A stretch of DNA of 64,000 bases from contig CM071568.1 in NCBI GenBank assembly GCA_036426205.1, forward strand, positions 223,064,966 through 223,128,965. Direction: 5' to 3'. A program made the translations under genes and the position numbers. Source of the DNA: Ascaphus truei. Taxonomy: Eukaryota > Chordata > Amphibia > Anura > Ascaphidae. This document shows, in pieces, positions 12,031-23,602 of the stretch. Numbering within the stretch: position 1 is the stretch's first letter; every line of letters starts with the position of its first letter. The notes beneath the pieces were generated by a model. It was not told where the DNA came from. It made no database searches and saw nothing but the letters and a program-made list of their open reading frames with translations.

Positions 12031-12049
12031 CGGCGGCCATTAGACTGTA

Positions 12050-12480
12050 CATACCATGTGCATTACCCTGCTTCTGTACCTACTATGTGCATTCTGAGCG
12101 CTGTTACCTGCTACTGTACATACTATGTGCATACTATGTGCATTCTGTGCGCTGTTACCCTGCTACTGTACATACTATGTGCATACTATGCATTCTGAGC
12201 GCTGTTACCTTGCTACTCTACATACTATGTGCATTATGAGCGCTGTTACCCTGCTACTGTACATACTATGTGCATTCTGAGCGCTGTTACCCTGCTACTG
12301 TAATATGCACTGTGTATTCTGAGTACTGATACCCTGCTTCTGTATCTACTATATGTATGTGCATTCTGAGTACTGTTACCTTGCTACTGTAATTTACACT
12401 GAGTACTCTGAGCACTGGTACCCTGAATTAGTATATAGTCTGTGCATTTATCCTGCTTCTGTAATATACACTGTGCATTC
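12050..12480. repeat. Tandem array of ~57-60 bp units
   Basis: About six to seven units share GCGCTGTTACCCTGCTACTG and CATACTATGTGCATTCTGA, and they become more degenerate to the right. The array separates the two copies of the GC-rich block. Confidence 0.75.
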
Positions 12481-13831
12481 TACATATCAGCTTACTGTAC
12501 CTGCTGTAACTGCACATGTCAATCACAGGCACCCCCTTACTGCCCCTGCTGTTTATTGTTATCCTGATGTACATTATCCTCACTCTGCATGTATACTGTA
12601 TATTGTATATACCATCCCCACTTACTAAATACATAGTGTACTCTGTGCATGATTATATTGTTGTGGTTACTGTATAAGCACTCTGTATGCTATTTGTTAT
12701 TGTTCTGCTGCATATACCCTGTGTGCCTGCTTAGTATGAAGCGCTAACACACGGCTTTATATTAGTTATATTAGTTATAGTCATTACAGCGCCTGTGTGA
12801 CTATAGCAGCATAGAGCTTGGGGGCAGCTGAGCAGCGGCCCTGGTTGCCTGTCCTCATGTGAGCCCAGCGGCGCATGCGCAGTGTAACCATGAAACCCCA
12901 CCTGAGGCCGCAGCCAATCATTGCTCAGCCGGGGGAGTGGGCGGAAGAGAAGCTGAAGCTGGCATGACGTGTACTCTCTGGAAGCTGTGTCAGTGGCGGA
13001 AGAAGCGAAGAGTCCCCGGTGCTGGTGTGTGTGTAGAGTCAGCGAGAGGTATCGACACGGCGGGTGTGTGGGGGGAATGGCGCCGCTGCCAGCCGCTTCT
13101 GCGCATGCGTGGTGTCCGTCAGCAGCGCCATCACAACTGTGCATGAACGGCATGGCAGCGGGTACGGGCAGTGAACGACAGGCTATCGCTGCCGCCGCAT
13201 ATGTCAGAAGGCGTGTGGGGGGAGCGACGGCCGTTAGGAGCGGCGCCGACGGCTATCGATACCGCATGTGAGAGCGGGCGTGTGGGGGGAGCGGCGTCCA
13301 TTACATGACGTCACTTCCGTTTCACATTTCGTCTCCATCTCTCCAGTTTTGTCCCATCATGACTAGGTGCCACTAAAGAAGTTTCACTTCAAAAAGGTTG
13401 GGAATCACTGGTCTAGTCTATCTTCTTAATCCACCTCATAGCAGGGCTAATAAGTACTGTAAGTAGCAACATACAGTTAGGTCCGGAAATAATTGGACAC
13501 TGATACAAGTTTTGTTATTTCGGCTGTGTACCAAAATAAATTCAAGTTACAGTAAATAATGAATATGGGCTTAAAGTGCAGTCTATCAGCTTTAATTTGA
13601 GGGTATTAACATCCAAATTGGAAGAAGGGTTTAGGAATTACATCTCTTTAATATGTAGCCCCCTATTTTTCAAGGGACCAAAAGTAATTGGACAATTGAC
13701 TCAAAAGCTGTTTCAGGGACAGGTGTGGGCTATTCCTTCGTTATTTCATCATCAATTAAGCAGATTAAATGTCTGGAGTTGATTCCAGGTGTGACATTTG
13801 CATTTGGAAGCTGTTGCTGTGAACCTACAAC

Positions 13832-14930
13832 ATGCGGTCAAAGGAGCTCTCAATGCAAGTGAAACAGGGCATCCTTAGGCTGCAAACAAAAAGAAAATCC
13901 ACCAGAGAGATAGCAGGAAAATTAGGAGTGGCCAAATCAACAGTTTGGTACATTCTGAGAAAAAAAGAACATTTTGGTGGAAATGCATCTGCTGAATGCC
14001 CGGATGAAGGAACAGACTCCTCATCGATCAGCGGTGAGCTCTGCAACACAAAAAGGCCTGGACGCCAATGGAAGACAACAGTGGTGGATGATCGTAGGAT
14101 CCTTTCCATGGTAAATAAAAACCCCTTCACAACATCCAGCCAAGTGAAGAACACTCTCTAGGAGGTAGGCATATCATTATCCAAGTCTACCATAAAGAGA
14201 CGACTTCACGAGAGCAAATACAGAGGGTTCACCACAAGGTGCAAACCATTCATAAGCCTCAAGAATAGAAAGGCCAGATTAGACTCTGCCAAACAATATA
14301 AAAAAAGCCATCCCAGTTCTGGAACAGCATTCTTGGACAGATGAAACTAAGATCAACCTGTACCAGAAGGATGGGAAGAAAAAAGTATGGAGAAGACTTG
14401 GAATGGCTCATGATCCGAAGCATACCACATCATCTGTAAAACATGGTGGAGGCAGTGTGATGGCATGCGCATGCATGGCTTACAATGGCACTGGGTCACT
14501 AGTGTTTATTGTTGATGTGACAGAAGACAGAAGCAGCCAGATGAATTCTGAAGTGTATAGGGATATATTGTCTGCTCAGATTCAGCCAAATTCAGCAAAG
14601 TTGATTGGATGGCGCTTCACTTTACAGATGGACAATGACCCAAAACATACTGTGAAAGCAACCCAGGAGTTTTTTAAGTCAAAGAAGTGGAATAATCTGC
14701 AATGGCCAAGTCAATCACGTGATCTCAACCTGATCGAGCATGCATTTCACTTGCTGAAGACAATACTTAAGGCAGAAAGAACCACAAACAAACAACAACT
14801 GAAGACAGCTGCAGTAAAGGCTTGTCAAAGCATCGCAAAGGAGGAAACCCAGTGTTTGGTGATGTCCATGCTTTCCAGACTTCAAGCAGTCATTGCTTGC
14901 AAAGGATTCTTGACAAAGTATTAAAAATGA
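13832..14930 (+). pseudogene. Tc1-like DD34E transposase pseudogene
   Basis: The enzyme would bind its terminal repeats through an N-terminal pair of helix-turn-helix domains and move the element by cut and paste. The first frame (13,832-14,161) has the HTH region (REIAGKLGVAKSTVWYILRK) and ends at a stop. The middle section needs frameshifts and holds SWTDETK with the first catalytic Asp near 14,340. The last frame (14,403-14,924) has GGGSVMACACM, the second Asp in MDNDPKHT, and the final Glu in DLNLIEHAFH. Thirty-four residues separate Asp and Glu, hence DD34E. The usual NPIE reads NLIE. Stops and frameshifts make it inactive. Confidence 0.9.
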
Positions 14931-15174
14931 ACATTTTATTTATGATTGTGTTAATTTGTCCAATTACAAATTTGTCCAATTGTGTCTAATTGTGTCTAAT
15001 TGATTGTGTCTAATTTGTCCAATTTGAGCCCCTGAAATAATGAGACAGTGTATGGAAATGGTAAGGGAAAAACTCGGCGGTCACTGCTCCTCTGAAAAAA
15101 CTCCAACCAGGCGCATAAAAACTAAAATACTTTTATTACATTAAAAAGAAAAAAGACATCCACATAACTGTGAA

Positions 15175-15218
15175 ACTCTGACACGTTTCGTTCTATAGAT
15201 AGAACTTTATCAAAGAGT
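15175..15218 (-). ncRNA. Hammerhead-like motif in inverted PLE arm
   Basis: This is the inverted counterpart of the motif at 16,557-16,600, with the same helices and boxes on the minus strand. Confidence 0.5.
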
Positions 15219-15439
15219 AACGCCCTCTCCGTCATCTACTACCTAAGTAGGCAGTAGCGTGTATCTATTGGCTGAAAATAATCACGTGAGTATGCTCTAG
15301 CCAATGAAATGGGAACCAATCAGGGCTTGAATGATACCAGTACGCGTAGGGAGGGAATAGTAAGCGCTCCAAAGGAACACAAAGTAACACAATATGAACC
15401 AGTAAAAATACACAATGGCAACAGGTTTATACATAAAAG

Positions 15440-15930
15440 AAACATTTTTTAATAAGTCGCACCTGCTCTGCTATTCTAGTCTTTAATGGTCTGGTGGTTC
15501 GACCCACATATTTTTTGTCACAACCATATGACAGCATGTATATCACGAAACTGCTGTTGCAGTTTAAAAGCTAATGATCTTATATTTCTTTTTATTAGAA
15601 TTGTACATAATAATTTTCGTAGGATGAGCATAGCAACACATGGAACAATGACTTTGTTCCATGTGTTGCTACTGTATGCTCATCCTATGAAAATTATGTG
15701 ACAAAGTACACCCAGTATCCAGACATTTTAGTCTGTGCCCTAAGGGAGGTATAACACATTTTTCATATTCTGCAATTGAGCATATATCGTGCCATCCGAG
15801 AGGAGGAGATAGTGTTAACAAACTGAATAAACAAGAGATGTATTGGATCTACACCCTGAACACACTTCATCCATCAGGTATTAATTTAGACTGGGAGCTA
15901 AAACATTTCTTGACTGCTTAGTTCTCCCTA
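15440..15930. pseudogene. PLE GIY-YIG endonuclease remnant, internally inverted
   Basis: Reading the minus strand of 15,445-15,560 gives VIYMLSYGCDKKYVGRTTR followed by PLKTRIAEQ. This is the GIY-YIG core of the Penelope C-terminal nuclease, which nicks the target. Reading the plus strand of 15,740-15,925 gives HPRGGDSVNKLNKQEMYWIY and then TLNTLHPSGIN, the segment that normally follows this core. The two halves of one domain are therefore head to head, with the 45-bp-arm palindrome 15,602-15,703 between them. No reverse transcriptase survives. The assignment is firm and the copy is dead. Confidence 0.8.
15602..15703. repeat. Palindrome at the inversion junction
   Basis: The arms are about 45 bp, around GGATGAGCATAGCAACACAT, with complementary ATGTGTTGCTACTGTATGC downstream and a spacer of only about 4 bp around position 15,650. 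It marks the switch from minus- to plus-oriented PLE coding sequence. Confidence 0.75.
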
Positions 15931-16556
15931 CCATGAGGAGTGTTCAGGATGTAGATCTTTCATTATATGTCTAAATGCCAATAATTCTTAGACAATACGT
16001 GACATTTTTAATGTTTGATTGTCCCGTGCTCTTTGCTTATGTATTTATTTGTATGCATATATATTTTTGCATATAATTTATTTGTTTTGTCTTGTTTATC
16101 TGCCAGCTTCCTTCGTGAATAGTCATATAGATTGTGTTTATTCATATACATTCAGATTGGCACTATTAGCCTTTCCGCTTGCCCCTTTTAAAGGGTTAAT
16201 TGAGTTTCATAATCATCATCACTATATAATTTATGTATATGTATTATTATTTAGTTTATAGGTTATCAGGTTATTAGTACCAATGCTTTCTGTATTCCAC
16301 ATACTCTTTGTTTTTAAACCCTTTTTTGTTTGTTTCTTTTATGTATAAACCTGTTGCCATTGTGTATTTTTACTGGTTCATATTGTGTTACTTTGTGTTC
16401 CTTTTTAGCTCTTACTACTCCCTCCCTACGCGTACTGGTATCATTCAAGCTCTGATTGGTTCCCATTTCATTGGCTAGAGCATACTCACGTGATTATTTT
16501 CAGCCAATAGATACACGGTACTGCCTACTTAGGGAGTAGATGACGGAGAGGGCGTT

Positions 16557-16600
16557 ACTCTTTGATAAAGTTCTATCTATAGAACGAAACGTGTCAGAGT
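16557..16600 (+). ncRNA. Hammerhead-ribozyme-like motif in PLE terminal repeat
   Basis: In order the sequence shows helix I strand ACTCT, a core box TTGATAA (consensus CTGANGA), helix II GTTCT/AGAAC around a 6-nt loop, the GAAA box, a minimal helix III (C-GT-G), the triplet GTC, and the closing strand AGAGT. The layout matches the short-helix-III hammerheads known from Penelope-like terminal repeats. Two core positions are off consensus (first C to T, G to A), so self-cleavage is doubtful in this copy. Confidence 0.6.
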
Positions 16601-17597
16601 TTCACAGTTATGTGGATGTCATTTTTCTTTTTGATGTAATTAAAGTATTTTAGTTTTTATGCGCCTGGTTGGAGTTTTTTCAGAGGAGCAGTGACCGCCG
16701 AGTTTTTCCCTTACCATTGTATACTCACCACGAGCAGGAGCCCGCCATCGATTACAGCAACAGCAGCAGCTTTTTTTCTCCAGCAGCACCCGGCAGCTTC
16801 ACAGTTCAGCAGATGATGTTTACCAGCTGAGACAACCCTTCGTTTGACCAGATGCAGGTGAGGCTAGCAGTAGCTGGAATCGTGACTTACTCTGGGGCTC
16901 TGTCTAGATAGGGCTCCGTTGTACTTCTACCAGCCGTGCTACTAAAGCCCCCCATCCAGGTTTAAGGGTTCATAATGGAGGTCTTTCTATGGAATTATTA
17001 GATTTCAATTTTGTCCTGCGGTGTTTACACTCTGTCCTCTCTATATATACCCACAATACCTGCATTGTTGTAGCATCAGTTTTTTAGGGTTCAATCCCTG
17101 ATTTTTTCGTTTAGTGTATGGAAATGGTTGCAATTCCTAAACGTTTCATACAATATTTTTTTTCAACCCCTTGAATTAAAGCTGAAAGTCTGCACTTCTA
17201 TTGCATCTCGGTTGTTTCATTTCAAATCCATTGTGGTGGCGAACAGAGCCAAAATGATGAAAATCGTGTCAATGTCCAATTATTTCCGCACCTAACTGTA
17301 TATTTATAGCACACAACCCTATTTCCCCTCTTTATTTTGCAAATTGTAAAATTATATAAACAAGCCACAAGGTCAAGTCAGGAATGAAGAATGTCAAATT
17401 TTTAAAATGTCTTAATTTTAATTAATGCCATCATTTTTTATTTAATTTTAATTAATGTCAATTAATTATTTATGTAATTTTAATTAATGTATTAATTTTT
17501 ATTAAGTACAGTATAGGTTAGAAAGTACATTTCAGATTTCCGGCTGCAAAGTGGTTTGTTTTATTTATTTCTAATATAGGATTTCACTATCCTCTAT

Positions 17598-17722
17598 ACA
17601 CACAAACACACACTGCAGCCCCCACCTCTATACACAAAACACACACTGCAGCCCCCACCTCTGTATACAGAAACACACACTTCAGGGCCCACCTCTGTAT
17701 ACAGAAACGCACACTGCAGCCA
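17598..17722. repeat. Minisatellite of ~38-bp units
   Basis: Four imperfect units contain CACACTGCAGCC and CCACCTCTGTATACA-type segments. It lies in the right part of the hAT element. Confidence 0.75.
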
Positions 17723-18654
17723 AGGTTGACACCTTCTATTGAAGGCTAACCCCGAGATAATTTTTCTTAGATCTTTTTATTATATATTTATCTTGCCGTT
17801 GGCTGTATCCTCCCCTCCAAATTCCGTCAATATGGCTGCGCGACGTCACGTAATGCCCATTGCCATAAAAACGAGACGCTCTGTGACGTCACGTGGCATC
17901 AAGTTGACATGACAACGGGATGCATTATTGTGACGAGGCATCACATGATGCCACATTGTCATGGCAACATGTCACCACCTGATGTTAGAGTGTCTCGTTG
18001 TCATGGCAACGGGGGGCGTGACGTGATGTACATTGTTTTATAAAAAAAAAATTTAAGTGTCCCGGTTTTTCATTTTGAAAATCTGGTCACCATATCTTTA
18101 TGCAACATGTGATACAAAGATGGTTTGTCTGGGGAAAAGCTCAAACTCTCACCCGGCACCCGACTGCGTGACGTTTGTTTGTATGGCAGAGCTGTGCTCT
18201 CTGTGTTTTGCTGTTTGGACACAGCAACCTGGATTTCCAAGTCTGGGGAAATAAAGGACTTTTCTTTGAAAAAATGATTTGTTGTGAACTCCTTATTGAC
18301 CTTAACTAAGGGGTCGCTACTGTACATCACAAGTACATAATGCAAAAGGCTGACGTTCTGTCCCACAGGGGTTCTTTCTTTCTTTGCCTTGAAAAATTAT
18401 GTTTTTTGTGTATGTACAAATGTGTACAAATGTTTTTGTTTTTCCTGTTTGGATGTACATTTTTTTTAAAATTACATTTGACGTTACACACAGGTTATTA
18501 TATCTAAAGCTTATGTTAGGTATATTTGCAATTGTTTCAAATGTACCTAGTTTTATCTGCACCCTTATACTTTGTAGAAGACACAGTTGGTTCCGACAAA
18601 TGTCAGGCCATCTTCTGAGAACCTGTCTGCAGGTGTGTCTATTCCTGCTTGTAG

Positions 18655-19440
18655 AAGACATTTAATCTCCAATTATCCTCTCTGTACTTTTTCTTTGTGC
18701 CTGAGGAAATGCATGCGTCCCATCAGGTTGACAAGGCATATGGATGATTGTAACAGGACAGTTTCCCTGGCTGATGGCTATGCAAGGGAAACGTATATGT
18801 GTACTGTAGCTGCTCAGAACTGAGCTGAGGTAATTGGCCAGCACTCAGTTGGATCATTAGGAGGGTTTAAAAGCCTGGATCTTCTTGTAGTCTGTCCCTC
18901 TGATCCAGGAAATTACTCACCTTAGAACACTGCAAGACCACCACTGACAAGGAGTAAAGACTTTTCCGAAAAAGGGCACAGCCATGTATTGGACTATTTG
19001 TGTGGACTATTCTAACATGCTGAAAATAAGCCCCTTTATGTTTGTTATGAATAGCTGAAAATAAGCTCTCTTTTTATGTTCCAACCTTTGAGGCTGAATA
19101 AAAGCCTATATTCAGACCACCCATGTGTCTTTGCAGCCATACTGCAACAATAACCATTTCCCTAATTATTATCTCCAGCTCTAAACGGGATAAATGTGTT
19201 CCCTGTGATGTTTCATTGATGGCATGCTTCAAAAGTGAAATATTAGTATGATCTTACATTTTGATGCATCACTGAAATTACATGTGCATCATTAGAAAGT
19301 AATATCAGGCATCAAACGCCCATTCTATAAGTGCTTGACAAGTGTAATACAATGCCATATGAAGCCTTAAACATGACTAGAGATGTGCGAACTTGTGGCT
19401 CAAATTATTAAAAAATTATTATTTCAGGAACAAAATTGCA
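18655..19440. repeat. Old duplicated unit B, copy 2 (split by solo LTR)
   Basis: This is the counterpart of 5870-7070. Comparison with copy 1 shows that 18,749-19,149 is an insertion, because the sequence GATGA then CCATTTCCCTAAT is continuous in copy 1. Confidence 0.7.
18749..19149 (+). mobile_element. Solo LTR (401 bp)
   Basis: It starts TGTAACAGGAC and ends CTGCAACA, the TG...CA form with partly matching inverted ends. Inside are a TTTAAAAG box near 18,868 and AATAAAAG near 19,098, plausible promoter and poly(A) signals. The flanking pentamers ATGAT and ATAAC each differ by one base from ATGAC at the empty site in copy 1. It is an LTR retroelement reduced by LTR-LTR recombination; the family is not identified. 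Confidence 0.7.
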
Positions 19441-19559
19441 GCCCAGTGATTTCTTAAATTTCCTTTTAAATGTTAAATTGAATTTTGAAAGCAAACTAAT
19501 CAAACATTCAATTCTTTTGACTTTTAGTGTCTAAGTAAAGTTTGCTTAAAAGTGTGAAA

Positions 19560-19605
19560 AGTTGGAAGCGCATGCGCGATGGAATCGGGCATGGCGGCTT
19601 AACTG
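19560..19605 (+). promoter_or_regulatory. NRF-1-like and YY1-like sites in the L1 5' UTR
   Basis: GCGCATGCGC (NRF-1 consensus) at about 19,568 is followed by ATGGCGGC (YY1 core) about 20 bp downstream. Both lie upstream of L1 ORF1, where an internal Pol II promoter is expected. Function is inferred from consensus only. Confidence 0.45.
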
Positions 19606-19710
19606 ATAAGCTCCGCTAGTGCCTGGTGCAATATAGAAAAAAAAAACACAAAAAGCCACTGATCCGATGATCAAAGCACAGTCCCTTCTTCCTGATCCAC
19701 TTACAGTAGG

Positions 19711-20553
19711 ATGACAACCCGCTCTAAAAAAAGGAAGCAAAAGTGCAGAAATGGCAGGAGAAGGGAGTGAAACAGCTCTTGCCTCCGGTTACGGATCTGA
19801 CTCTGACAGGGAGTTGGTCAGGGAGAGAAGAGAGAGTCAAGAGGAACAATTGATAATCAAAAAAGATATCACCAAACTTTTCAATTACCTAAAGTCCTTC
19901 TTCCAGGAGGAAATTAAGGTTTTTAAGAAAGGACATCAACAATATAGGAGATCGAATGGACGACCTTGAAAAATAAATGGACTCCACTGTTAAAAGAAAA
20001 CGTAAAAGAAACTGCTTACCTGAGAGCTAGGATCGAAGAGGTTGCTGAAAGACAGGAGGATTTGGAGTACAGGGACCGCATGAATAACAGAATTCAGGGA
20101 ATCCCAAAGACTGTCACAGACATAGAGGAGCTAGTGTCAAAATGGCTGACCTCAATTTTACCAGGGAAGACAGAAGCTGAACTAATGCTGGATAAATGCC
20201 ATAGGGCACTACGCGCTAGGCCCCAAGCAGATAATCCCACGAGAGATGTTATTCTGCACTTTCATTACTTCAGAATGAAAGAAGAGGTCTGCCGTATCAC
20301 CAGAAATACCCCCTCTTGTACATTTGACAGGGTCAAAATGCAGATATTTCAAGATATTTCACCTATCACGCTAGGCAGAAGAAGAAAGTTGCAACCCATT
20401 ACTAAAATACTCAGGGACAGCGGAGTGCGGCACCGGTGGGCCTTCCCATTCAGCCTGCTGGTAATAAAGAATGGGAAAGCCTCTACTCTAAAGGAATTAA
20501 CTGATGGAGAATATTTACTGAAAGAAATAGGAATAGAAGAAGCTTTTACTTAA
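19711..20553 (+). pseudogene. L1 ORF1 protein (RNA-binding), frameshifted
   Basis: ORF1p coats L1 RNA as a trimer and acts as a chaperone. After a basic start the frame shifts to an acidic N-terminus (19,751-19,969), then a coiled-coil stretch, then after another shift the RRM-like and C-terminal region in 19,966-20,553. Recognisable points are EYRDRMNNRIQGIPKTV, which corresponds to the conserved ENRSRRNNIRI-type motif, followed by FDRVKMQIFQDISP and RRKLQPITKILRD near the end. At least two frameshifts break it. The ORF2 RT remnant follows in the same orientation. Confidence 0.85.
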
Positions 20554-22059
20554 CCAACGGAAGAGAGGTCCTCCCTGAAGCAGTCCTGGTCGCAAGTGAG
20601 CAAATCTGCAAGTAGCAGGAAGGAAATGGCCATTAAGTGAAGCCAATTATTCAATTAAGTAATTAAAGACACAAAGCCACATTTTAGTTACAAGAAAGTA
20701 TAAGACTTAAAGAGACATCACAGTTTTTTCAATGATCTCTCTATGGAGCTCAATTTAACAGGAGTCCGGTCCGGATCTTCAGGATACAGTCAATACGGTA
20801 CGGAATAGAACGGGTGAAGAGCGTAGAAGATGGAGGCTCAGAGGGAGAGGTTGTGGCCTACGAAATGCAAATGGGCAGCGGGGAGCGGTGATGGACCCTA
20901 GGACAGGAGTGGTGAATGGTGGATGCCCCCTTTATGATCCGGCAGCAGATTGAAATGCTGTGGTAGAGCCCTGATACAGCAACCGGAACAGTAGAACCTG
21001 ATCTGGAGTCTGGATGAAATGGAGGGAGCGCTGAGGTCTCAGAGATGTGGTGCCTATCAGGTACAGATGGTAATACCAGCACCTCTCTCTGGTCCAGGGT
21101 GTGAGTTGGCTGGGGACCTACTCTTCCGACCCCAGTGGCGGTACACACTCTCTGCTGCCGGTGGGAGGGGGAGAGGGGATTGCAACAGAGTGGGGGAAGG
21201 TAAGACAGGAGAAAGGGCAGCAACAAGGGCTCAGAAGTTGGATGAGGGGTGAAGACTCCTGGGGCAATTAAAAATACAACAATAAAGATGGACAGGGGAT
21301 GGGCTCCGGATGACTAATAAAATATGACATTGTTATATGAGGTCAAGAAGAGCCTTAGACTAAACCAGAGCTCTGAGGAGTGCTGGACAGGCAAAGGAGG
21401 AAAAGGGGGTCAAGCCTTAAATTCAGAGACTTAGAGAAGGCTGAAAGGGACACTATGGGCCTTGAAGATTTTGAGGTTAAAAGGGGGGGCTAGGGGTCAA
21501 AGGCTGTGCAGGGTTCATTACTGTTATGTGATGTTCTCCTATAGTTAATTGATTTTGTGGTGTCGAAATATTTTGACTAGAAATGGATAGTACTGTATGT
21601 GGCTATAGTTAGAACATTAGAAACTGGTAAATTTAGATCTTCCTACAACAGATAAAAACAAGGAAAGCTAGAAAAGAAACTAGGGAGGTTATACCCTTCG
21701 TTAGCTTTGATAAGTTGTGTTATTTTTCATAAGTTGTTATTATAACAAGCCCAGGCGCTGGGTGCGTGGAAGGAGTACGACCAACCATGTTGTCCTCATA
21801 TGCTGGTAGTCCGGTGATTTGGGCTTAACCCAGGTCACAGGCTCATTTTTCTTGTGGCTCAGAGGTGTTTCCCCACCCCATGATAATGGAGCCTAGGTCA
21901 ATTGAAACCAGTCAGGGCTCAAACAGTTTTCTGTCTGTCTTTTCTACCCTGTCCACCCTATTGTATGGAAAAAAATTATAAAGACTCTGGCCCCTTACAT
22001 GCTTTGGATGTTTAACTCTGTGTTAGCAGGGACTCTGTTCCTGGAGCTGATGCTCAGGC

Positions 22060-22257
22060 ATCCACCTCGTTAATTTATAAGCAGGGCAAAGACCCAATGA
22101 ATTGTAAAAGTTACAGGCTGATATCTTCGATAAAGTCTGATATTAAAATATACTCCAAAATGCTGGCCAATAGATTGAGTTATATTGCACCTAGACTGAT
22201 TCACCCGGATTAAGTGTGATTCATTAAAGATAGACAAGCGGCCGACAATACTAGGCA
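22060..22257 (+). pseudogene. L1 ORF2 RT fragment (N-terminal fingers)
   Basis: The frame reads GKDPMNCKSYRLISSIKSD and then IKIYSKMLANRL, the first blocks of L1 reverse transcriptase. Two in-frame stops follow (TAA and TGA near 22,212). It ends at codon CAT, cut by the transposon at 22,260. The next codons are at 31,018: joining CA-TA to TTATAGATT gives HIIDLI in frame, and then KIPGLVLSLDAEKAF. Confidence 0.9.
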
Positions 22258-22259
22258 TA

Positions 22260-22283
22260 CAGCCGCGGCCCCTTTTATTCTAA
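22260..22283. repeat. Left terminal inverted repeat
   Basis: It starts CAGCCGCGGCCCC, then CTTTTATTCTAA. It pairs with 29,013-29,036 with three mismatches. A TA target duplication lies outside. Confidence 0.85.
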
Positions 22284-23099
22284 CACTTCACCGATATTTT
22301 CCGGTAACTTTTTCTGAATGCCACGCGCTTCGCCGCGTTCGTGCGGCGTTCGTGCCGTATTCATGTCACAATCATGCCGGCGTCACCCGCGCTTGATCTG
22401 TTTAATGAGAATGTTTTGGATTTAATTGGTTGCAATTCTTCTCGTATCCGCCAGGTGGCAGATATTCATGAATTGTAATGCGCATGCGCTTCAGTAATGT
22501 GAAAATACAAAAAGCTAGGTCCCCGGCGCTAATGAGTTAAAGTCCACAATACCATGATCCAAGATACAGTCCTTGATGGAAAAGACAGTCCTGGCAATGG
22601 GTAGATTAACCAATGCAATTCAGAGTGGCTTTGATGGTCTTCAGAATGGCCCCAGATGTTCTCTGCAAATAAAAAAGAGACACACCAATTGCGCAGTATA
22701 TAAAAAAACACAGCCCCAACTGAGATGGAAATAACCCTAACTTACAAGATAATTTCTCGTACATTCAGGGGAGAGAATCTGTGCTGTGTCGCGTTCCAAC
22801 CTCAATATCCACGAACCCCACGTGGTTACAGTCGGATGGTTTCTCTTGTACTTGGTAGTGCCCTCAGGGATTCAGCATAGGCCCCTACAGCAAGCGTGTA
22901 GAGAAATGAATACAGTCTAGTGTAAAAACGTACTTACACTTTTATTACATAAAAACAAACATACTATCAATACTTACAATTTGTATTGGTAGCAAATGTG
23001 ACCAACGGATGCCGTCGCGGGCCGTATGTTGTGCAGCCCTGCAGTACAGTATGTGTGTTCTACTGTAATAGTAATACAAATACCGATAATGCGTTTTAA

Positions 23100-23470
23100 T
23101 ACTGTTTGGATGTACTGTAATGCGCAGTAAGTAAAAGAACATTAATGGTGTACGGTAATTAAAAACATACAGCTATATTTTAAAAAAGCAGCAATTTATT
23201 TTATTGGTGGGTGCAGTAAGTAAAAAAACATTAATGGTGTCCAATACAGTAAAAACATTGACAGTATGAATACAATCTACAACAATCAACATTATTTTTA
23301 TTGGTGGAGTACTGTAAGTAAAAGAACATTAATGGTGTACTGTAATTAAAAACATACAGGTATATTTTAAAAAAGCAGCAATTTATTTTATTGGTGGGCG
23401 CAGTAAGTAAAAAAACATTAATGTGTACTGTAATTAAAAACATATAGGTATATTTAAAAAAAAAACATAT
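23100..23470. repeat. Tandem repeats in transposon left subterminal region
   Basis: About four units of roughly 60-120 bp share GCAGTAAGTAAAA, AACATTAATGGTGTACTG and TAATTAAAAACATA. They lie downstream of the BEN-like gene's stop. Confidence 0.7.
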
Positions 23471-23602
23471 TAGAAAACAATTTAAAACAATGAACAAGTC
23501 AGAAATGAATCAACATTTTAACAGACGACCAATCACAAAACGAATTCAATCCCCAGCAGATTGTCCTTCCAGGGCCGATGCCTTGTATGCCGCAAAATGC
23601 CA

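Larger units (their letters stand above)
11574..13410. mobile_element. Probable second hAT-like insertion carrying GC-rich cargo
   Basis: The left edge CAGATAGGGGTTCCCC and the right edge GGTTGGGAATCACTG resemble the paired CAG(T)GGTTCCC ends of Charlie-like hAT elements. The flanking octamers (GTGTCAGC and GTCTAGTC) agree at only 4 of 8 positions, so the boundaries are tentative. Inside lie two direct copies of a GC-rich block (about 11,855-12,030 and 12,845-13,010) and a tandem array. No transposase is visible. Confidence 0.4.
15063..17112 (+). mobile_element. Penelope-like element inside Tc1, 16-bp TSD
   Basis: The 16-bp TSD AGTGTATGGAAATGGT is present at 15,047-15,062 and 17,113-17,128, and removing the insert rejoins the Tc1 tail. 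A left arm (15,063-15,445) is the inverse of 16,320-16,715. Beyond the right arm lie about 395 bp more, which makes the right side the fuller terminal repeat. Between the arms are two coding remnants in opposite orientation (see the GIY-YIG entry). Arms in inverted orientation and a long TSD are typical of Penelope-like elements, which move by target-primed reverse transcription. Confidence 0.85.
13474..17298 (+). mobile_element. Tc1-like transposon split by a PLE
   Basis: TA dinucleotides flank it (13,472-13,473 and 17,299-17,300). The left end is CAGTTAGGTCCGGAAATAAT and the right end is the complement of CAGTTAGGTGCGGAAATAAT. The resemblance of the two ends continues for roughly 60 bp. Without the nested PLE it is about 1.76 kb, a normal Tc1 length. 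It encodes a broken DD34E transposase in the same orientation. Confidence 0.9.
19551..22257 (+). mobile_element. L1 retrotransposon, 5' part
   Basis: It contains a presumed 5' UTR starting near 19,551, ORF1, and the beginning of the RT domain of ORF2. The RT remnant at 22,060-22,257 includes GKDPMNCKSYRLISSIKSD and HPD*V*FIKDRQAADNTRH. The element continues at 31,016 after two nested insertions. The endonuclease half of ORF2 expected between 20.6 and 22.0 kb is not recognisable and was probably lost. Confidence 0.85.
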
